From Evtepia gabavorous (GTDB taxonomy: Bacteria > Bacillota > Clostridia > Oscillospirales > Oscillospiraceae): a stretch of 35,491 nucleotides of DNA. Each line of letters starts with the position of its first letter. Position 1 is the stretch's first letter. Of the stretch, positions 29,437 through 35,491 are shown piece by piece. Position numbers and translations under genes: made by a program. Below the pieces are notes generated by a model. It saw only the letters and a program-made list of their open reading frames with translations. It was not told the DNA's origin and made no database searches. The stretch covers positions 1 to 35,491 of the forward strand of contig NZ_QQRQ01000018.1 of the NCBI RefSeq assembly GCF_003425665.1, written 5' to 3'.

Positions 29437-30657
29437 TCAGACACCCGCGTCCGCGGCGGTGAGCGCCTGGGAGGTGTTGAAGCTGTATGTCCAGCCGTCG
29501 GTGGTGAGGACGATGGAGCCGCTCTTTCCCGTTCCGTAGACCGTGGCCCCCACATCGAAGAGGCGCTGTAAGGTTTCCCCGGCGGGATGATGGTAGGCGT
29601 TGTCCAGCCCATAGGAGATCACGGCATATTCCGGTTTGACCACCGACAGGAATTCCGCGCAGGAGGCGGTGTCGGAGCCGTGGTGGCTGACCTTTAGGAC
29701 ATCAATGTCCCCGAAGAGAGGGAGCAGCTTGGTCTCCACCTGCTGGGACATGTCGCCGGTGAAGAGAACCTGAACGTTGCCGCAGGTGAGCTGCGCCACG
29801 ACGCTGCAGTCGTTGCTGTCCTCCCAGTCGTTGCCGGTCTCCAGGATGGACAGGGCGGCCAGAGAGCTGAGGGGGATGATCCGATCCTCCCCGTAGGAGA
29901 TGGTGCAGCCCTCGGCCTGAACTGCGGCCCAATAATCTTTATAGGTGTCGGTGTCGGATTTGCGCCCGCTGTCGATGACCTCTCCCACCTCAAAGGCCTC
30001 CAGGACCGCGTCCAGTCCGCCGACGTGGTCTGCGTCGGGGTGGGTGGCGATGAGGTAGTCTAATTTGCCGTCTATGTAGGGTGTGAGATAGGAGACCACC
30101 TCGTCGCCGGCGCCGTTGTTCCCGCCGTCGATCAGGACCTCGGTTTCCCCACAGTCGATGAGGATGCAGTCCCCCTGGCCCACGTCCAAGAAGTGGACCC
30201 GGAGCAGGCTGCTGCCGGTTTTGATGACCACCAGGCGGTTGGCGTTGTCCCAGGTGACATAGGCGCCAAAAGCCTCCATCACCGGGCGGATGGGCAGATA
30301 GGTACGGGTGTCTACAATCTGCGCGGTGGTGTCCATTTCCATGCGCTTTCCGTTGACCAGCAGGTAGGGCGCGCCGATGGGAACCTCCACCCGGGTGCCG
30401 TCCTTCTCCGCCACGGCAGTGCGCGTCTCATTGTTCCAGTAGACGGCACAGCCAAAGCTCTCCATAGTCAGCCGGAAGGGCACCTGGGTCCGCCCGGCGC
30501 TGTCCAAAAAGGGGCGGCCATATCCATCGTCGTACAGGACCGATGTGCCGTCGATGGTCACACCGATTTCCCCGGCGGCCCCAGCGGGGAGAACCAGCAG
30601 GGACAAGACCAGGGCAAAGGAGAGGACCGCAGCCCCTATTTTCTTTCCCAAAATCAT
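29437..30657 (-). CDS. Secreted ComEC-like metallo-beta-lactamase-fold hydrolase with stalk domain
   Basis: 406 residues. A signal peptide (residues 1-28, VLSFALVLSLLVLPAGAAG) is followed by a copper-amine-oxidase N-terminal-like 'stalk' domain (about 30-145, with QVPFRLTMESFGCAVYWNNETRTAV and RTYLPIRPVMEAFGAYVTWD). A metallo-beta-lactamase domain like that at the C-terminus of ComEC follows: FLDVGQGDCILI, LIDGG, ATHPDADHVGGL (HxDxDH), FTGDMS, and VSHHGS. ComEC-type domains are thought to degrade DNA or other phosphodiesters. The stalk may attach the enzyme near the cell wall. GGAGGTGTACC precedes the ATG. Confidence 0.9.
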   Translation of the reverse strand: MILGKKIGAAVLSFALVLSLLVLPAGAAGEIGVTIDGTSVLYDDGYGRPFLDSAGRTQVPFRLTMESFGCAVYWNNETRTAVAEKDGTRVEVPIGAPYLLVNGKRMEMDTTAQIVDTRTYLPIRPVMEAFGAYVTWDNANRLVVIKTGSSLLRVHFLDVGQGDCILIDCGETEVLIDGGNNGAGDEVVSYLTPYIDGKLDYLIATHPDADHVGGLDAVLEAFEVGEVIDSGRKSDTDTYKDYWAAVQAEGCTISYGEDRIIPLSSLAALSILETGNDWEDSNDCSVVAQLTCGNVQVLFTGDMSQQVETKLLPLFGDIDVLKVSHHGSDTASCAEFLSVVKPEYAVISYGLDNAYHHPAGETLQRLFDVGATVYGTGKSGSIVLTTDGWTYSFNTSQALTAADAGV

Positions 30658-30689
30658 GGTACACCTCCAAAATTTCTTTTTTCAGTCTT

Positions 30690-30719
30690 AATATACCATG
30701 AAACCGGTGGACAGGTCAA
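30690..30719 (-). promoter_or_regulatory. Promoter of the ComEC-like gene
   Basis: On minus: -35 TTGACC (30714-30719), an 18-base spacer, and TGGTATATT with -10 TATATT (30690-30695). Confidence 0.75.
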
Positions 30720-30725
30720 GGATGT

Positions 30726-30759
30726 AACCCCGGCGGCGGAAGATTCCGCTGCCGGGGTT
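30726..30759. repeat. Strong GC-rich hairpin after spoIVB
   Basis: AACCCCGGC...GCCGGGGTT with an inner GCGGAA/TTCCGC stem, 4 bases past the spoIVB stop. No T-run follows, so it may protect the mRNA end rather than terminate. Confidence 0.6.
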
Positions 30760-30762
30760 GGG

Positions 30763-31842
30763 TCAGGTGTTTTGGGCCTGGGCGGCCTGGTCCAGCATGT
30801 TCTGGGCCAGAATGCCATAGCCCCGGTCCGCATGGTCGATGAGCACGTGGGTGACGGCCCCCACCAGCTTGCCGTCCTGGAGGATGGGCGAGCCGGACAT
30901 CCCCTGGACGATGCCGCCGGTCTTCTCCAAGAGCCTGGGGTCTGTGACCCGAAGCATCAGGTCCCGGGTGTCCGAGGTGTTGGAGTAGACTTTGAGAATT
31001 TCCACCGTGTACTCCTCCACCTCCGTGCCGGCCACATTGGCCAGGATGGTGGCCTGTCCGGTGTGAACCTCCTCCGCTGTGGCCACAGGCACAGGGGTGC
31101 CCGTGAACGTGCCGGGGTCCTGAAGGTGGCCGAACACGCCGCTCTCCGTGTTGGCGTATAAGGTGCCCAGGTCCTGGCTGGAGGAGAAGGCCCCCCGGAG
31201 TTCCCCGGGCCGGCCGTTCACCCCTTTGACCACCCCTGCCACGGAGGCGGGGGTAATGGCCCCGGACTGGAGCTTCATCAGCACCGCGGTGTCCACGTCG
31301 TTGATGCCGTGGCCCAGGGTGCCGAACAGGCCGGTCTCCGGGTCCACAAAGGTCAGGGTGCCGATGCCGGCCATGGAGTCCCGAATCCAAGCGCCCAGCT
31401 TGTAGGCGCCGTCGGTGCTGCACTGGGCGGCCCGGGTGGTCACCTCCTGGCTCTCCTCATCCCGAAGGACGGTCAGTTCCATTTCCTGGCCTTCCAGGTC
31501 CTGGAGTATGGTCTGGACCTCCTCAATGGAGCTGACCTGGGCGTCGTTGATGTGGGTGATGACGTCCCCCTCCTGGAGCCCGCAGGCCCGGGCGGGAGAG
31601 GCCAGTCCCTGGTCGGTGGTGATGTCGGACAACCCCACCACCAGGACGCCCTGGGCAAAGAGCTTAATGCCCACCGCCCGGCCCAGGGGGATCACCGAGC
31701 GGGGGGCGCTGTTCTGGGATTCCGCTGCCTGGGCACCTGGGACCAGCGCCACCGTCATAACCACGGCGGCGGCCAGCAGGAGCAGGGTGCGAAAGAACCA
31801 TACCGCCACGCCCGACCCATGGCGTTCGTTGGTGTCCTGCAA
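30763..31842 (-). CDS. spoIVB: SpoIVB peptidase (sporulation stage IV)
   Basis: 359 residues. An N-terminal membrane helix (TLLLLAAAVVMTVALVPGAQA) is followed by a PDZ domain (about 85-150, GLQEGDVITHINDAQVSSIEEVQ) and an S55 serine peptidase domain. The peptidase histidine is in FGTLGHGINDVDT and the serine in GGIVQGMSGSPILQDGKLVGAVTHVL. SpoIVB is secreted from the forespore into the intermembrane space and triggers pro-sigma-K processing. The start is TTG at 31842, set by GGAGGTGAT 4 bases upstream; no ATG lies before the membrane helix. In Bacillus and many clostridia spoIVB is next to spo0A; here they are about 11 kb apart. Confidence 0.95.
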   Translation of the reverse strand: MQDTNERHGSGVAVWFFRTLLLLAAAVVMTVALVPGAQAAESQNSAPRSVIPLGRAVGIKLFAQGVLVVGLSDITTDQGLASPARACGLQEGDVITHINDAQVSSIEEVQTILQDLEGQEMELTVLRDEESQEVTTRAAQCSTDGAYKLGAWIRDSMAGIGTLTFVDPETGLFGTLGHGINDVDTAVLMKLQSGAITPASVAGVVKGVNGRPGELRGAFSSSQDLGTLYANTESGVFGHLQDPGTFTGTPVPVATAEEVHTGQATILANVAGTEVEEYTVEILKVYSNTSDTRDLMLRVTDPRLLEKTGGIVQGMSGSPILQDGKLVGAVTHVLIDHADRGYGILAQNMLDQAAQAQNT

Positions 31843-31889
31843 GAAATCACCTCCCTCTTTCTCAAAACATAGCTGTCAGCAATGGTTTG

Positions 31890-31980
31890 CCCTGCGGTCC
31901 GCGGGCCGCAGCGCCCATACCGGCGCCGGACGGGCTGCCGGCGTACCAGAGGGGCGGGCCGCCGGAAAGACCGGCGGGGC
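31890..31980. repeat. Cluster of three GC-rich hairpins
   Basis: CTGCGG/CCGCAG (31892-31911), CGCCGG/CCGGCG (31924-31943) and CCGCCGG/CCGGCGG (31959-31977) follow one another in the gap between spoIVB and the TSCPD gene. No reading frame here is convincing. Confidence 0.55.
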
Positions 31981-32116
31981 AGGCGTCTTTCTGCGGCAGG
32001 ACAGAAAGAAAAAAATGGTTGACAGGAAGCGCGAAAAAACGCGCAAGCTTACTATGGCCTGTTTTTTGAAAAAAAGAAGCGGCAAAGTTACACAGTGTTT
32101 CCTTGGAAGAGACTGC

Positions 32117-32145
32117 TTGCTTTTTCAAAGGGCCTTTGTTAAGAT
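32117..32145 (+). promoter_or_regulatory. Promoter with an internal palindrome for the TSCPD operon
   Basis: -35 TTGCTT (32117-32122), a 17-base spacer, -10 TAAGAT (32140-32145). The 13-base palindrome CAAAGG-G-CCTTTG (32126-32138) fills the spacer, a natural place for a repressor to bind. Confidence 0.6.
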
Positions 32146-32185
32146 GAAAAAAGACCGGAAGGACCGGGAAAGGAGGTGAGATGCC

Positions 32186-32455
32186 TTGACCATTCAGTAT
32201 AAAACCAAAGGGGTTTGCTCCCGGCAGATGAATGTAAAAATGGAAAACGGGGTCATCCAAAAAGTGGACATCCTGGGCGGCTGCGCCGGCAACAGCCAGG
32301 GCGTGGCCCGTCTGGTGGAGGGCATGCGGGCGGAGGACGCCATCGAGAAGATTGCGGGGATTCGCTGCGGCAACAAGGCCACGTCATGTCCCGACCAGCT
32401 GTCGAAGGCTTTGCAGATTGCCCTGGCGGAGGAGGCCAAACGAGCGGGGGCCTGA
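32186..32455 (+). CDS. TSCPD domain protein (TIGR03905 type)
   Basis: 89 residues with the signature ATSCPDQLSKAL near the C-terminus and GVCSRQM...GGCAGNSQGV in the N-terminal part, matching the small stand-alone TSCPD family. The domain is otherwise found at the end of class II ribonucleotide reductases, where its cysteines bind metal. Here four cysteines (about residues 11, 33, 61, 68) are present. The start is TTG at 32186, supported by AGGAGGTGAG. The function of stand-alone TSCPD proteins is not known. It is followed after 54 bases by an Fe-S protein gene, probably in one operon. Confidence 0.87.
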   Translation: MTIQYKTKGVCSRQMNVKMENGVIQKVDILGGCAGNSQGVARLVEGMRAEDAIEKIAGIRCGNKATSCPDQLSKALQIALAEEAKRAGA

Positions 32456-32509
32456 CCTGCCCCGGCGTGCCGATAGGATACAAAATGATTTTTGAAGGAG
32501 GAAACCATC

Positions 32510-33163
32510 ATGGCAAATCTGTATTTCCCCGGCTGCAAGGTCAAGGGGGACTTTCCTGCGGCCAGTGAAAAGCTGGCTGCGTACATCCAGAGCAAGCGGG
32601 TGGTGACCCCGGTGGGCTGCTGCCGGGTGGACCACGACAAGCTGACCCCGGCAGATACCGCCGTTGTGGTCTGCAACAACTGCGCCAATATCATTGCCGA
32701 GAGCGGCGATCCCGGGCAGATCGAGTTTGTCTGGGAGATCATTGACAACGATCCGGAGTTTCCCTTCCCCGATTACCACGGGGAGAAAATGACCATCCAG
32801 GACTGCTGGCTGGCCGTGGAGAAGCGCCACGTCCAGGACGCCATCCGATCCCTGATGCGCAAAATGAACATTGACGTGGTGGAACTGGCGGAAAACCACG
32901 AAAAGACCCGGTTCTGCGGGATGAATCTGGTGGCCCCCTGCAACCCCAGCAACGCCAAGCTGGCCCCCAAACGCTATGTGGAGGAGGGCGGCCACATGTT
33001 CCAGCCCATTCCCCCGGAGGAGCAGGCAGCTTACTTCCAGTCGTATTGTGCCCAGTTTACCACGGATCGAGTGGTCTGCTACTGCAAATCCTGCCGGGGC
33101 GGCTTGCTGAAGGGCGGGAAAAAGGCCCTGCACATTCTGGAACTGTTGTTCCCTGAAGAATGA
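32510..33163 (+). CDS. Cysteine-rich (CCG/HdrB-like) putative Fe-S protein
   Basis: 217 residues with twelve cysteines. The N-terminal half has YFPGC (C9), VGCC (C37, C38) and CNNC (C55, C58), an arrangement like the CCG domain of heterodisulfide reductase subunit B and of lactate/glycolate oxidase Fe-S subunits, but with shorter spacings. The second half has C99, C136, C144 and C180, then CYCKSC (C190-C195). CCG domains hold a noncubane [4Fe-4S] centre used in disulfide or two-electron chemistry. The start at 32510 follows GAAGGAGGAAACCATC. No flavin or HdrA-like partner is adjacent. The exact function is not recognised. Confidence 0.8.
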   Translation: MANLYFPGCKVKGDFPAASEKLAAYIQSKRVVTPVGCCRVDHDKLTPADTAVVVCNNCANIIAESGDPGQIEFVWEIIDNDPEFPFPDYHGEKMTIQDCWLAVEKRHVQDAIRSLMRKMNIDVVELAENHEKTRFCGMNLVAPCNPSNAKLAPKRYVEEGGHMFQPIPPEEQAAYFQSYCAQFTTDRVVCYCKSCRGGLLKGGKKALHILELLFPEE

Positions 33164-33189
33164 GACTGCACAAGCTGCCTGGAAAGCGC

Positions 33190-33222
33190 CAAAAAAGCCT
33201 GGAAATTTTCCAGGCTTTTTTT
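33190..33222. terminator. Bidirectional terminator after the CCG-protein gene
   Basis: AAAAAAGCCTGGAAA pairs with TTTCCAGGCTTTTTT, ending in a T-run on plus and preceded by an A-run, so it also works on minus. It also serves mreB, whose stop is at 33280. Confidence 0.9.
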
Positions 33223-33279
33223 GATGGAAATGCAAAGGATGGAGGGATTGCTTCCAAAGGGAAGGTTCCATAGAAGGCC

Positions 33280-34323
33280 TCACACCGTCAGCTGCCGCCG
33301 GCGTGCCAGGTTCAGGACCCCTTCCTGCCGTTTGGCCAGGTGCGGCAGGGTCTGCTCCAGCCCCAGGGCCACGGCGCGGATGGGGTCCTCGGCCAAGTGG
33401 GTCTCCATCCCGGTCCGGGCGGCCAGCAGGGTGTCCATGCCCTGGAGCAGGCTGCCGCCTCCGGTGAGGAGGATGCCGCTGACCGCCACATCGGCGGCCA
33501 GTTCCGGCGGCGTGCGCTCCAGGACTGCCTGGACGGCGGAGATGATGTTCTCCGCCACCGGTGTGAAGGCTTCCGCAGTCTCCTCCCCGGAGAGAAGGAT
33601 CTCCCGGGGCAGCCCCGTGTTCAGGCACCGGCCCTTGACCGCCAGGGTTTCCTCTCCCGGCCCGTCCACCCGCCCGATGGCCTCCTTGACCTCTTCCGCG
33701 GTGCGGGCGCCGATGAGCAGGCTGTGCTTCTGGCGGATGTACTGCATGAGGGCCTCGTCAAACTGATCCCCGGCGGTGGAGAGGCAGGCGGAGGCCACCA
33801 CGCCCCCCAGGGCGGTGACCGCCACGTCGGTGGTCCCGCCCCCGATGTCCACCACCATGTGGCCCTCGGGCTGGGTGATGTCCACCCCGGCCCCCAGGGC
33901 GGCGGCCAGAGGCTCCTCCATCAGGTAGACCCGCCGGGCGCCGGCCTGGAGGCCGGCCTCCACCACCGCCCGTTCCGCTACCTCGGAGATGCCGGAGGGG
34001 ACGCAGACCAGCAGACGGGGCTTCAGCAGCCGCCCGGGGGCGGCCTTGTGGAGGAAGGCTCGGACCATGGCCTCGGCGATGGTGCAGTCGGAGATGATGC
34101 CCTCCCGCAGCGGCCGCACAGCCAGCAGGTCCCCCGGGGTCCGGCCCAGCATCTGCCGGGCGGCCTCCCCCACCTGGAGGACGGCGCCTGTGCGCCGGTC
34201 CACAGCCACCACCGAGGGCTCCTGGAGCAGGATGCCCCTGCCCCGTACGGCCACCAGCACGGAGGTGGTGCCCAAATCCATGGCGATATCCCGGGCAAAG
34301 CCCCCTTGTACTTGCTTGTCCAT
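33280..34323 (-). CDS. mreB: Rod-shape-determining protein MreB/Mbl
   Basis: 347 residues, a bacterial actin homologue that forms membrane-bound filaments guiding cell-wall synthesis. The actin-fold nucleotide motifs are IAMDLGTTSVLV (phosphate 1), MVVDIGGGTTDVAV (phosphate 2) and GILLTGGGSLLQGMDTLL (adenosine). Other MreB features are PSVVAVDRRTG and VCVPSGISEVAERAVVEA. The start at 34323 follows AAAGGGAGCGTGGAT; the open frame further upstream runs through the promoter region. mreC and mreD are not adjacent, so this may be a stand-alone mreB/mbl copy. Confidence 0.93.
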   Translation of the reverse strand: MDKQVQGGFARDIAMDLGTTSVLVAVRGRGILLQEPSVVAVDRRTGAVLQVGEAARQMLGRTPGDLLAVRPLREGIISDCTIAEAMVRAFLHKAAPGRLLKPRLLVCVPSGISEVAERAVVEAGLQAGARRVYLMEEPLAAALGAGVDITQPEGHMVVDIGGGTTDVAVTALGGVVASACLSTAGDQFDEALMQYIRQKHSLLIGARTAEEVKEAIGRVDGPGEETLAVKGRCLNTGLPREILLSGEETAEAFTPVAENIISAVQAVLERTPPELAADVAVSGILLTGGGSLLQGMDTLLAARTGMETHLAEDPIRAVALGLEQTLPHLAKRQEGVLNLARRRQLTV

Positions 34324-34378
34324 ATCCACGCTCCCTTTCTTGCGGTTTGTCTCATGCCAAAAGTATAGCCCAAGCAGA

Positions 34379-34413
34379 GAGAGGCTTTCCCACGAAATAT
34401 GGGAAAGCCTCTC
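34379..34413. repeat. 14-bp perfect inverted repeat between comF and mreB
   Basis: GAGAGGCTTTCCCA (34379-34392) pairs with TGGGAAAGCCTCTC (34400-34413). It lies just after the comF stop on minus but has no T-run. A -10-like TATACT lies about 10-15 bases further on, ahead of mreB. Confidence 0.65.
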
Positions 34414-34420
34414 GGGTTCT

Positions 34421-35086
34421 TCAAGGGTTTTTGGGCGGGGTACGGCAGAAGGCCGCGGCCACCACCTGCCGGGCGCCCGCCTGGCGCAGGGTGCGGGCCG
34501 CCTCATTCAGGGTGGCGCCGGTGGTGAGGATGTCGTCCAGGAGGAGAACCCGCTGCCCGGCCACCTGGGCCGGGTGGGGCGCTGTGTAGACCCCGGCCAC
34601 GTTGGCCCGCCGCTGGCGGCCCTGGGTCAGGGAGGACTGGGGCGGGGTGTCCCTCGTTTTCTCCAGCAGGGGAACGGCTTGGGCGGCAAGGGCCCTGGCG
34701 GTCTCCTGGGCCAGCAGCTGCGCCTGGTCATAGCCCCGCCGGCGGAGGGTCTTCGGAGAGACGGGGACCCAGGTGATGAGGTCGTAGGTCCCCGGCAGGT
34801 AGGTTCGAACGGCCTGGGCCAGCACTGGGCCGTAGGCCTTGGCGTAGTCCCGCCGGCCGGAGAACTTGAACCGCCGCAAAGAGGCGCGCAGGGGCTCCCG
34901 GTACCACCCGGCGCAGACGCACCGGGCAAAGGCCTCTCCCGTCACCACGGCCTGGGCGCCTTCCAGCCAGACATCGCTCCCCAGGCAGTGGGGGCAGGGC
35001 GCGGAAACCACGGCCTCCACAGGGCGGTCACAGAAGGGACACCTGGGTGGGAAGAGCAGGTTCAGAAGAAATTGGGGCAGGGCCAT
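34421..35086 (-). CDS. comF: ComF family protein (phosphoribosyltransferase fold)
   Basis: 221 residues. An N-terminal zinc ribbon (CPFCDRP ... CPHC) is followed by a phosphoribosyltransferase fold with RRFKFSGRRDYAKAYGPVLA, the ComF-typical VPVSPKTLRRRGYDQAQLLA and the PRPP-binding loop VLLLDDILTTGATLNEA. ComF works with the ComFA helicase in DNA uptake for transformation; in many clostridia it is kept without a full competence set. AAAAGGAGGAGAACC precedes the ATG. Its first 59 bases overlap the 3' end of the recD2 gene, so the two are translationally linked. Confidence 0.93.
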   Translation of the reverse strand: MALPQFLLNLLFPPRCPFCDRPVEAVVSAPCPHCLGSDVWLEGAQAVVTGEAFARCVCAGWYREPLRASLRRFKFSGRRDYAKAYGPVLAQAVRTYLPGTYDLITWVPVSPKTLRRRGYDQAQLLAQETARALAAQAVPLLEKTRDTPPQSSLTQGRQRRANVAGVYTAPHPAQVAGQRVLLLDDILTTGATLNEAARTLRQAGARQVVAAAFCRTPPKNP

Positions 35087-35491
35087 GGTTCTCCTCCTTT
35101 TCCGGGCCGCCTCGGGCCAGACGGGCCCGCAGCCCGCTGTACCGCCGCTGCTGGCGGTCGTTGGCGGCCATGCGGGCCACCACTTGGTCGTCCCCCACCA
35201 GGATCAGCAGTTCCTTGGCCCGGGTCATGGCGGTGTAGAGAATCCCCCGAGTGAGCAGCATGGGGGCGGCCTCCACGGCGGAGAGAATGACTGCCCGGTA
35301 CTCACTGCCCTGGGCCTTGTGAACGGTGACCGCGTAGGCCAGCTCCAGCTGGGTCATCATATCCGGGGGATAGGCGGCCCGGTGTCCGTCAAAGTCCACC
35401 GTGACCAGGCCGCTGGCGGGGTCGATGGACTCGATCCGGCCGATGTCTCCGTTGAAGATGCCCATGCCCACGCCGTCGGCGTGGTCTTCCC
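35028..35491 (-). CDS. recD2: RecD-like DNA helicase (RecD2), 3' part
   Basis: The C-terminal 153 or so codons of a superfamily 1B helicase; the frame is open to the window edge and the gene continues beyond it. The SH3-like insert (GIFNGDIGRIESID...VTVDFDGHRAAY) is followed by helicase motif V/Va LAYAVTVHKAQGSEY and motif VI LLTRGILYTAMTRAKELLILVG, in the order of RecD2. The last 45 residues form a variable tail rich in Arg, Pro and Glu, which overlaps comF. RecD2 unwinds DNA 5'-3' in repair and recombination. Confidence 0.93.
   Translation of the reverse strand, partial: EDHADGVGMGIFNGDIGRIESIDPASGLVTVDFDGHRAAYPPDMMTQLELAYAVTVHKAQGSEYRAVILSAVEAAPMLLTRGILYTAMTRAKELLILVGDDQVVARMAANDRQQRRYSGLRARLARGGPEKEENHGPAPISSEPALPTQVSLL

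Overview
The window looks like chromosomal DNA from a GC-rich, endospore-forming anaerobic member of the Clostridia, most like the Oscillospiraceae (Flavonifractor / Pseudoflavonifractor / Oscillibacter type). The support is a clostridial-order Rnf operon, Spo0A and SpoIVB, a tryptophan T-box ABC transporter, an oxygen-sensitive indolepyruvate:ferredoxin oxidoreductase subunit, and strong AGGAGG ribosome binding sites. The genus is inference. There is no CRISPR array, transposase or phage gene.

Layout. Positions 1-440 are the end of an rRNA operon (23S 3' end, 5S, terminator). Positions 490-1985 hold two tandem SGNH/GDSL hydrolase genes on the minus strand; the first has lost two catalytic residues. 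Positions 2118-7485 are a complete rnfCDGEAB operon with its own promoter and terminator. Positions 7500-8620 carry three small genes (a DUF1540 protein with a forespore-type promoter, an unknown 70-residue protein, and a CmpB-like membrane protein). Positions 8707-9390 are a five-tRNA operon (Gly, Arg, His, Gln, Lys). From 9390 to 11860 comes an AT-richer stretch with an S-layer-homology protein and an unrecognised 266-residue protein. A LysR regulator faces a small membrane protein across two palindromes (11980-13251). A yjdF gene with its probable riboswitch lies head to head with a Trp T-box that controls trpXYZ (13400-17254).

Positions 17260-19750 carry infC-rpmI-rplT, with a leader attenuator and a probable non-AUG infC start, and then spo0A with 0A boxes, all on the minus strand. 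Positions 19840-29160 hold a solitary iorA, two tandem ArsB/SLC13-like transporters, a metallophosphoesterase, a MATE transporter, an unknown protein and a third ArsB/SLC13-like transporter. Positions 29430-31842 hold a secreted ComEC-like metallo-beta-lactamase protein and spoIVB. Positions 32117-33222 are a two-gene, cysteine-rich operon (TSCPD protein plus an HdrB/CCG-like Fe-S protein). The right end has mreB, comF and the 3' part of recD2.

How the genes work together. Rnf couples reduced ferredoxin to NAD+ reduction and ion export. IorA would feed ferredoxin from aromatic 2-oxo acids, and TrpXYZ would import tryptophan when charged tRNA-Trp is scarce. Spo0A, SpoIVB and the DUF1540 promoter show sporulation control. 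The items most worth following up are the degenerate SGNH copy, the LysR/small membrane protein unit, the TSCPD/CCG operon, and the Spo0A-type box upstream of the third transporter.
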